A stretch of DNA of 64,000 nt, taken from Glycomyces amatae. Its GTDB lineage: Bacteria; Actinomycetota; Actinomycetes; Mycobacteriales; Micromonosporaceae. Below, piece by piece: positions 17,289 to 26,132 of the stretch. The notes under the pieces were generated by a model. It was not told the DNA's origin and did not search any database. It worked only from the letters and a program-made list of their open reading frames with translations. Position 1 is the first letter of the stretch. Each line of letters starts with the position of its first letter. Where the stretch lies: contig NZ_JAJLQZ010000002.1 of NCBI RefSeq assembly GCF_020991375.1, positions 124,001-188,000 of the forward strand, given 5' to 3'. The position numbers and the translations under genes were made by a program.

Positions 17289-17299
17289 TGGCGTATCCA

Positions 17300-17360
17300 C
17301 CCACCCAGGGTGGGGAAGTGGTCCTCCCCGCCAACATCGCATCCGCGACCGACGATTCCG
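17300..17360. repeat. Interspersed palindromic element, copy B
   Basis: CCCACCCAGGGTGGG at 17300-17314 is identical to the copy after thiL. The right side (GACCGACGA near 17349-17357) is only loosely like the other copies. The rest of the 17172-17538 gap holds the tandem repeat and the DUF177 promoter region. Confidence 0.5.
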
Positions 17361-17475
17361 GCCCGGTTCCCCCCTCGCTATAGCCGGAATCACATCGCCG
17401 CCGCCGTGTCGCGCCGCCGCATCCGGCGGCCCCGCCCCGGCTCCCACCTGGGTTGGAGCCGCCGCCTCCGCTGAT

Positions 17476-17505
17476 GTAACATTGTCGGTCGGCCTCGATC
17501 GAGGC
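17476..17505 (+). promoter_or_regulatory. Probable DUF177-rpmF-rnc promoter and palindrome
   Basis: TAACAT at 17476-17481 is a fair -10 box. A perfect 14-bp palindrome, GCCTCGATCGAGGC (17492-17505), begins a few bases after the predicted start point. It could be an operator or a short leader hairpin. The -35 is not clear. Confidence 0.45.
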
Positions 17506-17538
17506 GCATCTCCCTGACGTGAGGACCGCAGTACACCC

Positions 17539-18111
17539 ATGACGAAAGCCGCTCTGGATCCCGCCGCGCCGCTGGTGTTCGACACCGCGGAGCTGGGGCG
17601 CAGCTCGGGCACGACCATGCACATCGAGCGCGGCGTCCCCGCGCCCGAGGCGTTCGGTCTCGAAGGCGTGTACGCCGTCCCCAAGTCGTCGACCGTCGAC
17701 CTCGACGTCCGGCTGACCGCGGTCAGCGAGGGCGTCCTCGTCGACGGCGAGGTCGAGGCCGTCGCCGAGGGCGAGTGTGCGAGGTGCCTCGCACCCGTGC
17801 GGGACACCCTCAGGGTCCAGGTGCAGGAGCTGTACGCTTATGAAGGCTCCGTCACCGAAGCGACCACCGACGCCGATGAGATCATGCGGCTCGAGGGGGA
17901 CCTGCTCGATCTGGAGCCCGCGGTTCGGGACGCGCTGGTGCTGGCCATGCCGGTCACTCCGCTGTGCCGACCTGACTGCCCGGGGTTGTGCGCCGAATGC
18001 GGCGTCCCCTGGGACGAACTGCCCGACGACCACGGCCACGAGGCCGTGGACCCCCGTTGGGCGGGCTTGGAGAAGCTTCGGCTCGCCGACACCGATGGCG
18101 AATCGAAATAG
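17539..18111 (+). CDS. DUF177 (YceD-family) protein
   Basis: A 190-residue protein of the DUF177/YceD family, linked to 23S rRNA or large-subunit accumulation. GECARCLAPV carries the first CxxC, and PLCRPDCPGLCAECGV a second Cys cluster typical of the family. It is 27 nt upstream of rpmF, the conserved DUF177-rpmF pair. The spacing to rnc suggests one operon, DUF177-rpmF-rnc. The start ATG follows GAGGA with rather long spacing (about 13 nt). Confidence 0.92.
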   Translation: MTKAALDPAAPLVFDTAELGRSSGTTMHIERGVPAPEAFGLEGVYAVPKSSTVDLDVRLTAVSEGVLVDGEVEAVAEGECARCLAPVRDTLRVQVQELYAYEGSVTEATTDADEIMRLEGDLLDLEPAVRDALVLAMPVTPLCRPDCPGLCAECGVPWDELPDDHGHEAVDPRWAGLEKLRLADTDGESK

Positions 18112-18138
18112 CACAGCGTATAGGTATGGAGTTCTGAA

Positions 18139-18312
18139 GTGGCTGTTCCGAAGCGTCGTATGTCGCGCAGCAACACCCGGCACCGTCGGTCGCAGTGGAA
18201 GGCTGCGCCGATCCAGCTGGTCGAGTGCCCGCAGTGCCACGCCAAGAAGCGCGGCCACCAGGTCTGCGAGGTGTGCGGCACGTACAAGGGCCGCCAGGTC
18301 CTCGAGGTCTGA
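18139..18312 (+). CDS. rpmF: 50S ribosomal protein L32 (zinc-binding form)
   Basis: A short gene of 57 codons. The protein begins [20 protein letters not shown], the standard L32 N-terminus. CPQC and CEVC, thirteen residues apart between the pairs, form the zinc site of the C+ form. The GTG at 18139 is the natural start. It lies between DUF177 and rnc with short gaps (27 and 12 nt). Confidence 0.97.
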   Translation: MAVPKRRMSRSNTRHRRSQWKAAPIQLVECPQCHAKKRGHQVCEVCGTYKGRQVLEV

Positions 18313-18324
18313 GCCCTCCCGCTC

Positions 18325-19041
18325 ATGGGCGACAAGGCTGTACAACATTTCGAAGCGGTGTTCGGGGTCAGGGATATCGACCCCGAACTGCTGCGTCTCG
18401 CCCTGACCCACCGGTCGTACGCGTACGAGCACGGCGGACTGCCCACCAACGAGCGCCTGGAGTTCCTCGGGGACTCCGTGCTCAGCCTGGTGATCACCAC
18501 CGCGCTCTACCGCAACCACCCGGACCTGCCCGAGGGGCAGCTCGCGCGCCTGCGCGCGTCGGTGGTGAACATGAAGGCGCTGGCCGGCGTGGCGCGCCGC
18601 ATGGGCGCGGGCGGCATCGGCCCGCACCTCCTGCTCGGCAAGGGCGAGGAGACCTCGGGCGGACGCGGCAAGAACTCGATCCTGGCCGACGCGGTCGAGG
18701 CGCTGCTCGGCGCCGTCTACCTCCAGTACGGGGTGGAGATCGCCAAGCGGGTGGTGCACTCGTTCTTCGACTCGCTCATGGAGGCCGCCGCCGGGCAGGG
18801 CGCGGCCTTGGACTGGAAGACCAGCCTCCAGGAGCTGACGGCCGACTCCGGCCTGGGGGTGCCCGAGTACCGGATCACCGAGTCCGGGCCCGACCACGCC
18901 AAGGAGTTCACGGCCTGGGCCGTGGTGGCCGGCGAGGAGTTCGGCGAGGGCTCCGGCGGCTCCAAGAAGGACGCCGAGCAGATCGCCGCCAAGCTCGCCT
19001 GGACCGTCCTATCCGAACGACTGGGCGTCAAGCAGCGGTGA
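18325..19041 (+). CDS. rnc: Ribonuclease III
   Basis: RNase III cuts double-stranded RNA, including rRNA precursors. The 238-residue protein has the endonuclease domain with the signature [12 protein letters not shown] (residues about 42-53), the second acidic site [11 protein letters not shown], and a C-terminal double-stranded RNA-binding domain ending in [14 protein letters not shown]. It follows rpmF by 12 nt and converges on mutM. Confidence 0.97.
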   Translation: MGDKAVQHFEAVFGVRDIDPELLRLALTHRSYAYEHGGLPTNERLEFLGDSVLSLVITTALYRNHPDLPEGQLARLRASVVNMKALAGVARRMGAGGIGPHLLLGKGEETSGGRGKNSILADAVEALLGAVYLQYGVEIAKRVVHSFFDSLMEAAAGQGAALDWKTSLQELTADSGLGVPEYRITESGPDHAKEFTAWAVVAGEEFGEGSGGSKKDAEQIAAKLAWTVLSERLGVKQR

Positions 19042-19201
19042 TGGTGGCGGTCCGCCGTGGCCCGGCAGGACCGCCCCAGAACAAATCTGAGCTGCGGCTG
19101 GACTCGTCGCAAGTACGCTCCGCTGATGTACTGGCTCCTCACCAGCCTTGTCAGATTCGCCTTGGAACGGTCCCTATGGCTGCGACCGTCACCGGGTAAG
19201 G

Positions 19202-20032
19202 CTATCGCTGGCACTTGGGGCAGTAGTGGGCCGAGCGGTCGCCGATGACCTCGCGCGCGATCGCGGTCCCGCAGCGACGGCACGGCTGGCCCGCCCGTCC
19301 GTAGACCGCCAGCTCCCTCGCGAAGTACCCGGCCTCGCCCCTCGCGTCCACGTACAGCTCGTCGAAGGACGTCCCGCCCACCGCGAGCGACTCGGTCAGC
19401 ACGTCCCTGACGTGCCCCAGCAGCTCCAGGGCCTTGCGCCGCGACAGCGAGTCGCCGCTGCGCCGCCCCCGCAGGCGCGAGCGCCACAGCGCCTCGTCGG
19501 CGTAGATGTTCCCGACCCCGCTGATCCAGCCCTGGTCCAGCAGCGCCTTCTTCACCTCGATGCGCCGCCGCAGCAGCCGCGTCGCGCTCAGCTCCGCGTC
19601 GAACTCGGGCTCGAACACGTCCGGGGCGATGTGCCCCATGGTCTTGGGGACCGCCCCGTCCAGGTCGGCCAGCTCCCAGTACCCGAAGGTCCGCTGGTCG
19701 ATGAACCACAGCTCGCGCGCGTCGGTGAAGCGCATCCGCCCCCGCAGGTGCCTGTGGGCCTCGCGCCCGTCGGTGACGACGTGCAGCTGGCCGCTCATCC
19801 CCAGGTGGCAGATGAGCGCGCGGCCGTCGTCGAGGCCGAGCCACATGAACTTGCCCCGGCGCCCCGAACCGGTGATCCGGAGCCCCGCGAGGCTCCGCTG
19901 GAAATCGGCGATGCCGGGGACGTGGCGGCGCACGGTCCGCGGGTTGTAGACCTCGACGGCGCTGATCTGTCCGCCGCGGAAGGCCGCGTCGACCCCGCGG
20001 CGGACCGTTTCGACTTCGGGTAGCTCTGGCAC
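19202..20032 (-). CDS. mutM: Formamidopyrimidine-DNA glycosylase
   Basis: Fpg removes 8-oxoguanine and formamidopyrimidines and has AP-lyase activity. The 276-residue protein begins MPELPEVE, with Pro2 as the catalytic nucleophile and Glu3 next to it. HLGMSG, the conserved QGWISGVGNIYADEAL block and the C-terminal zinc finger (CRRCG ... CPKCQR) are present. No key residue is missing. The 160-nt gap to the convergent rnc holds nothing I can assign. Confidence 0.97.
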   Translation of the reverse strand: MPELPEVETVRRGVDAAFRGGQISAVEVYNPRTVRRHVPGIADFQRSLAGLRITGSGRRGKFMWLGLDDGRALICHLGMSGQLHVVTDGREAHRHLRGRMRFTDARELWFIDQRTFGYWELADLDGAVPKTMGHIAPDVFEPEFDAELSATRLLRRRIEVKKALLDQGWISGVGNIYADEALWRSRLRGRRSGDSLSRRKALELLGHVRDVLTESLAVGGTSFDELYVDARGEAGYFARELAVYGRAGQPCRRCGTAIAREVIGDRSAHYCPKCQR

Positions 20033-20063
20033 GTTTCAAGTATGCCCCGGGCCCGGCCGCCCC

Positions 20064-20696
20064 CTAGCTCAGCTGCGGGTGCTTCTCCCTGACCGTGTCG
20101 ATGCCGTAGTTGATCGCGAAGGCGATCGCCGCGAGCCGCGAGTTCACGCCGAGCTTGCCGAGCACGTTCTGCACGTGGGAGCGGACCGTGGAGACCGAGA
20201 CGCCCATCTGGTCGGCCATGTGGCTGGTCGGCTCGCCGCGCACGATGCGGCGCAGCACGTCGTCCTCGCGCGGCGTCAGGTGGTGCGCGAGCTCGAGCGC
20301 GTCGTCGTCGCCCAGGAGCGGCGCCGGTTGGAGCGCCGCCCGCAGCAGCTGCGGATCGTAGTACGGGGGGCTGGCGAGGCCGCGGTCGATGGCGTGCAGC
20401 AGCTCGCCGGGCATGATGTGGGTGTTGGCTATCCCGGCGGCGGAGACGGAGACGGCCTTGCGCAGCACCGAGCCGTCGTCGCGGTCGGTGATGAGGAAGA
20501 CGGGGCGTTTGCAGTCGGTCAGGACCCGGTTGCGGGAGACCGCCTCGAGCGCGACGAGGCAGCAGTCGATCTGCGCGTCCGCGGACACGAGCGCCCTCGC
20601 GCTCCTCGCCTCGATCGGGATGTCACCGCGTCGGTGGAGCAGGGGCCGAATGCTGGCGGAGAAGACCTGATTCGGGTCGTACAGCATGACACGCAC
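20064..20696 (-). CDS. LuxR-type regulator with unphosphorylatable receiver
   Basis: A 210-residue two-domain regulator. Residues 1-120 follow the receiver fold, starting VRVMLYDPNQVF. The phospho-acceptor position in DCCLVALE is Ala49, and only one of the usual N-terminal acidic pair remains (D7). The C-terminal LuxR helix-turn-helix is intact: LTPREDDVLRRI ... VSVSTVRSHVQNVLGKLGV. It should bind DNA without classical phosphorylation. I chose the GTG at 20696, 8 nt after GGATGAGG; GTG 20705 and ATG 20687 are alternatives. No sensor kinase is nearby. Confidence 0.85.
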   Translation of the reverse strand: MRVMLYDPNQVFSASIRPLLHRRGDIPIEARSARALVSADAQIDCCLVALEAVSRNRVLTDCKRPVFLITDRDDGSVLRKAVSVSAAGIANTHIMPGELLHAIDRGLASPPYYDPQLLRAALQPAPLLGDDDALELAHHLTPREDDVLRRIVRGEPTSHMADQMGVSVSTVRSHVQNVLGKLGVNSRLAAIAFAINYGIDTVREKHPQLS

Positions 20697-20887
20697 GGTT
20701 GGCACCTCATCCTTCAGGTTTTTCGCGCCTCCCCAGATGCGCGCCCGTTCAGGCGGCCACCCCAGCATGACCGTTGGTAATCATTCAGTCCAGCGTTGAG
20801 TCGGATGGACGACAGTAAGAGGTATGGGCGGCGCCTACCTGCGATAATGCGGGCCCCTGAAGGACCGGGCCCGGCGGCGGCGCCGTC

Positions 20888-21637
20888 TCAGCCGAAGTTC
20901 TGCACCCAGTAGATGGTGCCGTCCCTGTCGTACGCGCCGACGCCTATGACGCTGTAGCCGCAGTTCAGGATGTTGGCCCGGTGGCCCTCGGAGTTCATCC
21001 AGCCCTCCATGACGGCCTCGGCGTCGGGGTAGCCGTAGGCGATGTTCTCGCCGACGCCGCCGTCGTAGCCCTGCTCGTTCGCGCGGTCGGTGGGGCTGCG
21101 CCCGTCCTGCGAGGTGTGGCTGAAGTAGTCGTTGACGGCCATGTCCTCGGCGTGGAGCAGCGCGGCGGCGTCGAGCCGCCCGTCGCGGTCGAGGGAGCCG
21201 CAGCCGTTGTCGGCGCGGTAGTCGTTGACGAGGTCGAGCACGGCCGACTCGGCGTCGGCGTGCTCCGAGTCGCCGGAGCCGCCCCCCGAGTCGCCGCCGC
21301 CGCTGCCGCCGGTGTCCCCGCCGCCGTCGTCGTCCTCCTCGGCCGCCTCCGTGGTCTCCTCGGCGGCCTCGGTGGTCGGGGCCTCCTCGGCCTCCTGCGG
21401 CTGGATCGCGGCCTCGTCGAGCAGCAGCTCGGGGAGGGCCTGCGCGGTCGGGGCCGCCGCGGCGGACTCGGTCTCGGGTGCGCCCTCAGTGGAGGCGGCG
21501 TCGCCGTCGAGTGGCGAGTCGAGCGCCCACAGTGAGGTCGCGGCGGTCGCGAGGCCGAAGGTCACCAGGATCGACAGGAGGATCCGGCGCCGGCTCTCGG
21601 CGGGGTCGCGGTGGCGCCCGCCCTGGAGTCTTCGCAT
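20888..21637 (-). CDS. Secreted CAP (SCP/PR1) domain protein
   Basis: A 249-residue exported protein. An N-terminal basic stretch and a hydrophobic segment (about residues 18-40) form a signal peptide or anchor. An acidic Ala/Glu/Gly/Ser linker follows (about 45-125), and then a CAP domain. Family markers are AALLHAEDMAVNDYFSH (His and Glu of the CAP cavity), VGENIAYGY, and GHRANILNCGYSVIGVG. Two cysteines can form a disulfide. Bacterial CAP proteins are extracellular, with unsettled activity (sterol/lipid binding or proteolysis). Confidence 0.88.
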   Translation of the reverse strand: MRRLQGGRHRDPAESRRRILLSILVTFGLATAATSLWALDSPLDGDAASTEGAPETESAAAAPTAQALPELLLDEAAIQPQEAEEAPTTEAAEETTEAAEEDDDGGGDTGGSGGGDSGGGSGDSEHADAESAVLDLVNDYRADNGCGSLDRDGRLDAAALLHAEDMAVNDYFSHTSQDGRSPTDRANEQGYDGGVGENIAYGYPDAEAVMEGWMNSEGHRANILNCGYSVIGVGAYDRDGTIYWVQNFG

Positions 21638-21986
21638 GGGGGTACGGCCTCGTCACGTGGGGTTACGTGTGGAATGTTCGTATTTTCCGCGGACCCTACC
21701 AGGTTCGGGCGGGATTTGCACGGCTCGATCCGCCGCGATCGGTGCGACGCACCCCCCACAGGTGTGACCCCCGTCGAATCAGGAGGGCAAAGCATGTGCA
21801 AAGCTTGACGAAGACCGCCGATCAGGCGGATGATGTTGAGAGACGGCCAGTGTTCACGAGCCGTGCTCCACTGGTCCGTCAAGGGGCAATCGGCCCCGGC
21901 GGCTAACAAATTCACTCACCGAAATGCGACGTTTTTCATGGTGCGTACGCCAACGCCACCAGACGACGTGATCGCAAGGAGAAACC
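21638..21986. other. Intergenic region, CAP gene / small coiled-coil gene
   Basis: A 349-nt divergent gap. It has a direct repeat near the CAP start (CACGTGGGG and TACGTGTGG, 21655-21675) and an inverted repeat CCGCC-GATCA-GGCGG around 21813-21828. An AAGGAGA ribosome-binding site at 21977-21983 serves the next gene. I see no coding or RNA gene. Confidence 0.5.
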
Positions 21987-22175
21987 ATGGCGAAAGCCCT
22001 CTACGGCCACATCGGCCAGGCTCCCAACAAGCGCCTGCTCGAGGAAGTGGTCCAGCTACGTGCGCGAGTACGCAACCTGGAGACCGAGCTCGCCGAGCTC
22101 CGGGCACGGGAGGCCGAGATCGAACACGATCAGGTCGAGGAGCTGATGCGGCTGCACGAGCCCGCGTTGACTTAA
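21987..22175 (+). CDS. Small coiled-coil protein
   Basis: A 62-residue protein with an excellent ribosome-binding site (AAGGAGA) a few bases before its ATG. MAKALYGHIGQAP is followed by a heptad-rich helix (RLLEEVVQLRARVRNLETE) to near the end. The charged, leucine-zipper-like helix suggests dimerisation. It has no catalytic motif or membrane segment. Short proteins of this form occur in other actinobacteria as far as I recall; function unknown. The codon bias matches its neighbours, which supports a real gene. Confidence 0.75.
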   Translation: MAKALYGHIGQAPNKRLLEEVVQLRARVRNLETELAELRAREAEIEHDQVEELMRLHEPALT

Positions 22176-22361
22176 ACCGTCACTCGCGACAACGGAACAC
22201 GCGCGCGCCTGCTGCCAACAGCCGGCGCGCATCGTCATGTCTGGGCCCCGAACGCGGGCGCCGGGCCCGTCCCGGGGCTTTGACCTGCCGGGTTCGGTCA
22301 CACCGGCCTTGTAGGCTGGGACGGTCCCGAACCACGCCGACGCACCCGCCCGGAGCGACCG

Positions 22362-25300
22362 TTGTACCTCAAGAGCCTCACGCTGAAGGGATTCAAGTCC
22401 TTCGCCTCGGCCACGACCCTGCGCTTCGAACCGGGGATCACCTGCGTGGTCGGGCCCAACGGCTCCGGCAAGTCCAACGTCGTCGACGCCATCGCCTGGG
22501 TCCTCGGCGAGCAGGGCGCGAAGTCCCTGCGCGGCGGCAAGATGGAGGACGTCATCTTCGCCGGCACCACCGGTCGCCCCGCGCTCGGCCGCGCCGAGGT
22601 CACCCTCACCATCGACAACTCCGACGGCGCCATCCCCATCGACTACTCCGAGGTCTCGATCACCCGCCGCATGTTCCGCTCCGGCGAGGGCGAGTACGAG
22701 ATCAACGGCGACCGCTGCCGCCTCCTCGACGTCCAGGACCTCCTCTCCGACGCCGGCATCGGCCGCGAGATGCACGTCCTCGTCGGCCAGGGCAAGCTCG
22801 ACTCCTACCTCCACGCCCGCCCCGAGGACCGCCGCGCCTTCATCGAGGAGGCCGCGGGCGTCCTCAAGCACCGCAAGCGCAAGGAGAAGGCCCTCCGCAA
22901 GCTCGAGGGCATGCAGGGCAACCTCGACCGCCTCGCCGATCTCACCGGCGAGCTGCGCCGCCAGCTCAAGCCCCTCGGCCGCCAGGCCGAGCTCGCCCGC
23001 CGCGCCCAGACCATCCAGATGGACCTGCGCGAGGCCCGCCTGCGCCTGCTCGCCGACGACCTCACCTCCCTGCGCGGCAACATCGCCAAGGACCTCGCCG
23101 ACGAGGAGGCCCTGAACGAGCGCAAGGCCGTCCTCGCCGAGGAGCACGAGCGCCTCGCCGCCCAGACCGCCGAGTTCGAGGCCGCCCACGCGGCCGACAA
23201 GCCGCGCCTGGCCCGCCTCCAGGAGACCTGGTACCGCCTCCAGGCCGTCGCCGAGCGCCTGCGCTCCACCGCCCAGCTCGCCGCCGAGCGCCGCCGCTAC
23301 CTCTCCGAGGAGCAGGAGGACCGCGCCGGACGCGACCCCGAGGTCCTGGAGACCGAGGCCCAGCGCATCCGCGAGCAGGAGATCGAGCTGCGCGAGTCCA
23401 TCGCGGAGGACTCCGAGCGCCTCGCCTCGGCCGCCGAGGCCCGCGCGGAGACCGAGGCGGCCCTCGCCGACGCCGAGCAGCGCATCGTCGCCGGCGTCAA
23501 GGCCGCCGCCGAGCGCCGCGAGGCCCTCGCGACCCTGCGCGGCCGCGTCGACGCCCTCCGGACCCGCACCGCCGCCGCGGCCGAGGAGCTCGAACGTGCC
23601 ACCGTCGCGCTCGCCGAGGCCAGGGAGCGCGCCGAGGCCGCCGCCGAGGCCGTCGCCGAAGCCGAGGCCGAAGGCGAGGCGGTCGACACCGGCACCGAGT
23701 TCGACGAGGCCCTCGCCGAGGCCAAGGCCCGCGTCGCCGCCGCCAAGGCCGAGGCCGACCGGCTCCAGGCCGCCGAGCGCGAGGCCGACCGCGAGGCCTC
23801 CCAGTGGGCCGCCCGCGAAGAGGCCCTCGCCGTGGGCCTGCGACGCAAGGACGGCGCCGCCACCCTCCTCGCCCGCGTCGCCGACGCGCGCCCCGGCGAC
23901 GCCGACGGCGCCCCCCTCGCCCCGGACGAGGTCCTCGGCAGCGTCGCCGCCCTCCTCACCGTGGAACCCGGCTACGAGCCCGTCCTGGCCGCCGCCCTCG
24001 GCCGCCTCGCCGACGCCGTCGCCGTCACCGGCCCCGACAGCGCCGCCCGCGCCCTCCGGCTCCTGCGCGACGAGGACGGGGGACAGGCGGGCTTCCTCTA
24101 CGCGTACGGCCCCGCCGCCCCGCACGTCGACGTCCCGCCCGGCCGCAGGGCCGTCGCCGACACCGTCGCGGCCCCCGCCGAACTGGCCGGGACCGTCCGC
24201 GCCGTCCTCGCCGGCATGGTCGTCGCCGACGACCTCGACGACGCCCGCGCGCTCCTCGCCGCCCACCCCGGGCTCACCGCCGTCACCCGCGAGGGCGACG
24301 TCCTCGGCGCGGCCACCGCCCACGGCGGGTCCGCCAAGGGCCAGTCCTACATCGAGATCCAGGCGGCCGTCGACGAGGCCCGCGACCGCAAGATCGCCGC
24401 CGAGTCCCTCGCCGCGCAGCTCGGCGAGCAGCTCGCCGCCGCCCGCGAGGCCCACGCCGAGGCCGAGGCCGCCGCCGAGCAGGTCCGCGCCGCCAGGCGC
24501 CAGGCCGAGGCCGCCCAGGGCGTCGTCCAGCGCCGCCTCGCCGAACTCGGCGCCGCCGCCCGCAGCGCCGAAGCCGAGGTCGCCCGCCTCGCCCAGGCCC
24601 GCGACCGCGCCCAGACCGCCCGCGAGAGCGACACCGCCGGCATCGAAGACCTCGAGGAGCGGCTCGAGGAGCTCGAGTCCCTCCCCGAGATCGAGGAGCC
24701 CTCCACCGACGAGCGCGACGTCCTCGCCCGCGAGCTCGACGCCGCCCGCCAGAACGAGATGGAGACCCGCCTCGCCGTCCGCACCGCCGAGGAGCGCGCC
24801 TCCGCCCTCGCCGGACGCGCCGACGCCCTGGCCCGCCAGGCCCAGTCCGAACGCGCCTCCCGCGCCCGCGCCGAGGCCCGCCGGGCCGCCCGCGCCCGCG
24901 GCGCCGCCGTCGCCGGGCTCGTCGCCGAGGCCGCCTCCGAGGCCGGGGTCCAGCTCACCGACTCCCTCGAGGCCGCCGCGATCGAACGCGACCGCGTCAG
25001 CGCCGAGCAGTCCCGCCGCGAGGCCGCCCTCGCCGAACTCCGCACCCGCACCGGGGCCACCGCCGCCGAGCTCGAGCGCATCACCTCCGCCGCCCACCGC
25101 GACGAGGTCGCCCGCGCCGAGCAGCGCCTGCGCATCGAGCAGCTCGAGGAGAAGGCCGGCGACGAGTTCGGCGTCGACATCGAGACGCTCCTGGCCGAGT
25201 ACGGCCCCGACCGGCCCGTGCCGCCCGGCGCCGACGAGATCGCCGCCGCGGCCGAGCAGGGGCGGCCCGAACCGGCCCCGCACGACTTCGACCGCGCCCT

Positions 25301-25946
25301 CATGGAGAAGCGCGCCGCCCGCGGTGAGCGCGAGCTCAAGCTCCTCGGCAAGGTCAACCCGCTCGCGCTCGAGGAGTTCGCGGCGCTCGAGGAGCGCTAC
25401 AAGTTCCTCAACGAGCAGCTCGAGGACGTCAAGAAGACCCGCGCCGACCTCCACACGGTCGTCAAGGAGGTCGACGACCGCATCCAGCAGGTCTTCGCCG
25501 AGGCCTTCGCCGACACCGCCCGCGAGTTCGAGCACGTCTTCCAGACCGTCTTCCCCGGCGGCGAGGGCCGCATCCTGCTGACCGACCCCGAGGACCTGCT
25601 CACCACCGGCGTCGAGGTCGAGGCCCGCCCGCCCGGCAAGAAGGTCAAGCGGCTCTCGCTCCTGTCGGGCGGCGAGCGGTCCCTGACCGCGCTGGCGCTG
25701 CTGTGCGCGATCTTCCGCGCCCGCCCCAGCCCGTTCTACCTGATGGACGAGGTCGAGGCGGCGCTCGACGACGTGAACCTCGGCCGCCTCCTCGACCTGC
25801 TGCGCCAGCTCCAGGAGAACTCGCAGCTGCTCATCATCACCCACCAGAAGCGCACCATGGAGATCGGCGACGCCCTCTACGGCGTCACGATGCGCTCGGG
25901 CGTCACGCAGGTCATCAGCCAGAAGTTCTCCCGCGAGGAGGACTGA
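22362..25946 (+). CDS. smc: Chromosome segregation ATPase SMC
   Basis: SMC is the ring-shaped ATPase of condensin that compacts and separates chromosomes with ScpA/ScpB. The 1194-residue length is standard. GPNGSGKSN (about residues 32-40) is Walker A. Two Ala/Glu/Arg-rich coiled coils flank a hinge at roughly residues 505-660. LLSGGERSLTALALL is the ABC signature and FYLMDEVEAALDD is Walker B with the D-loop. I used the TTG at 22362, about 7 nt after GGAG, because the family starts exactly there (YLKSLTLKGFKSFAS). Its last 42 nt recur downstream. Confidence 0.97.
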   Translation: MYLKSLTLKGFKSFASATTLRFEPGITCVVGPNGSGKSNVVDAIAWVLGEQGAKSLRGGKMEDVIFAGTTGRPALGRAEVTLTIDNSDGAIPIDYSEVSITRRMFRSGEGEYEINGDRCRLLDVQDLLSDAGIGREMHVLVGQGKLDSYLHARPEDRRAFIEEAAGVLKHRKRKEKALRKLEGMQGNLDRLADLTGELRRQLKPLGRQAELARRAQTIQMDLREARLRLLADDLTSLRGNIAKDLADEEALNERKAVLAEEHERLAAQTAEFEAAHAADKPRLARLQETWYRLQAVAERLRSTAQLAAERRRYLSEEQEDRAGRDPEVLETEAQRIREQEIELRESIAEDSERLASAAEARAETEAALADAEQRIVAGVKAAAERREALATLRGRVDALRTRTAAAAEELERATVALAEARERAEAAAEAVAEAEAEGEAVDTGTEFDEALAEAKARVAAAKAEADRLQAAEREADREASQWAAREEALAVGLRRKDGAATLLARVADARPGDADGAPLAPDEVLGSVAALLTVEPGYEPVLAAALGRLADAVAVTGPDSAARALRLLRDEDGGQAGFLYAYGPAAPHVDVPPGRRAVADTVAAPAELAGTVRAVLAGMVVADDLDDARALLAAHPGLTAVTREGDVLGAATAHGGSAKGQSYIEIQAAVDEARDRKIAAESLAAQLGEQLAAAREAHAEAEAAAEQVRAARRQAEAAQGVVQRRLAELGAAARSAEAEVARLAQARDRAQTARESDTAGIEDLEERLEELESLPEIEEPSTDERDVLARELDAARQNEMETRLAVRTAEERASALAGRADALARQAQSERASRARAEARRAARARGAAVAGLVAEAASEAGVQLTDSLEAAAIERDRVSAEQSRREAALAELRTRTGATAAELERITSAAHRDEVARAEQRLRIEQLEEKAGDEFGVDIETLLAEYGPDRPVPPGADEIAAAAEQGRPEPAPHDFDRALMEKRAARGERELKLLGKVNPLALEEFAALEERYKFLNEQLEDVKKTRADLHTVVKEVDDRIQQVFAEAFADTAREFEHVFQTVFPGGEGRILLTDPEDLLTTGVEVEARPPGKKVKRLSLLSGGERSLTALALLCAIFRARPSPFYLMDEVEAALDDVNLGRLLDLLRQLQENSQLLIITHQKRTMEIGDALYGVTMRSGVTQVISQKFSREED

Positions 25947-26014
25947 GGGCGCCCGCCCGGCCGGTGGCGGACCCGCGCGCGCCCGCGTGCGCGCAGACGG
26001 CGAACCCCGCCGAT

Positions 26015-26056
26015 GTCACGCAGGTCATGAGCCGGAAGTTCTCCCGCGAAACGGAC
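26015..26056 (+). pseudogene. Duplicated fragment of the smc 3' end
   Basis: These 42 nt match smc positions 25902-25943 with five mismatches, 113 nt further on. In the same frame sense it encodes VTQVMSRKFSRETD against VTQVISQKFSREED in SMC. It has no start and lies after the smc stop, so it is a remnant of a local duplication or of an older gene end. Confidence 0.85.
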
Positions 26057-26132
26057 CGAACCGGCCCCAGTACAGTGTTTGCGTGCGCTCTTGCCTGCGT
26101 GCAGACGAACAACCGCTGTTGGAGGACTCGCC

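Noticed and set aside
22056-25844. Long open frame opposite smc
   Set aside because: It is a shadow of the strongly biased smc codons: Gly/Val/Ala/Asp low complexity, no ribosome-binding site and no family resemblance, while smc is certain.
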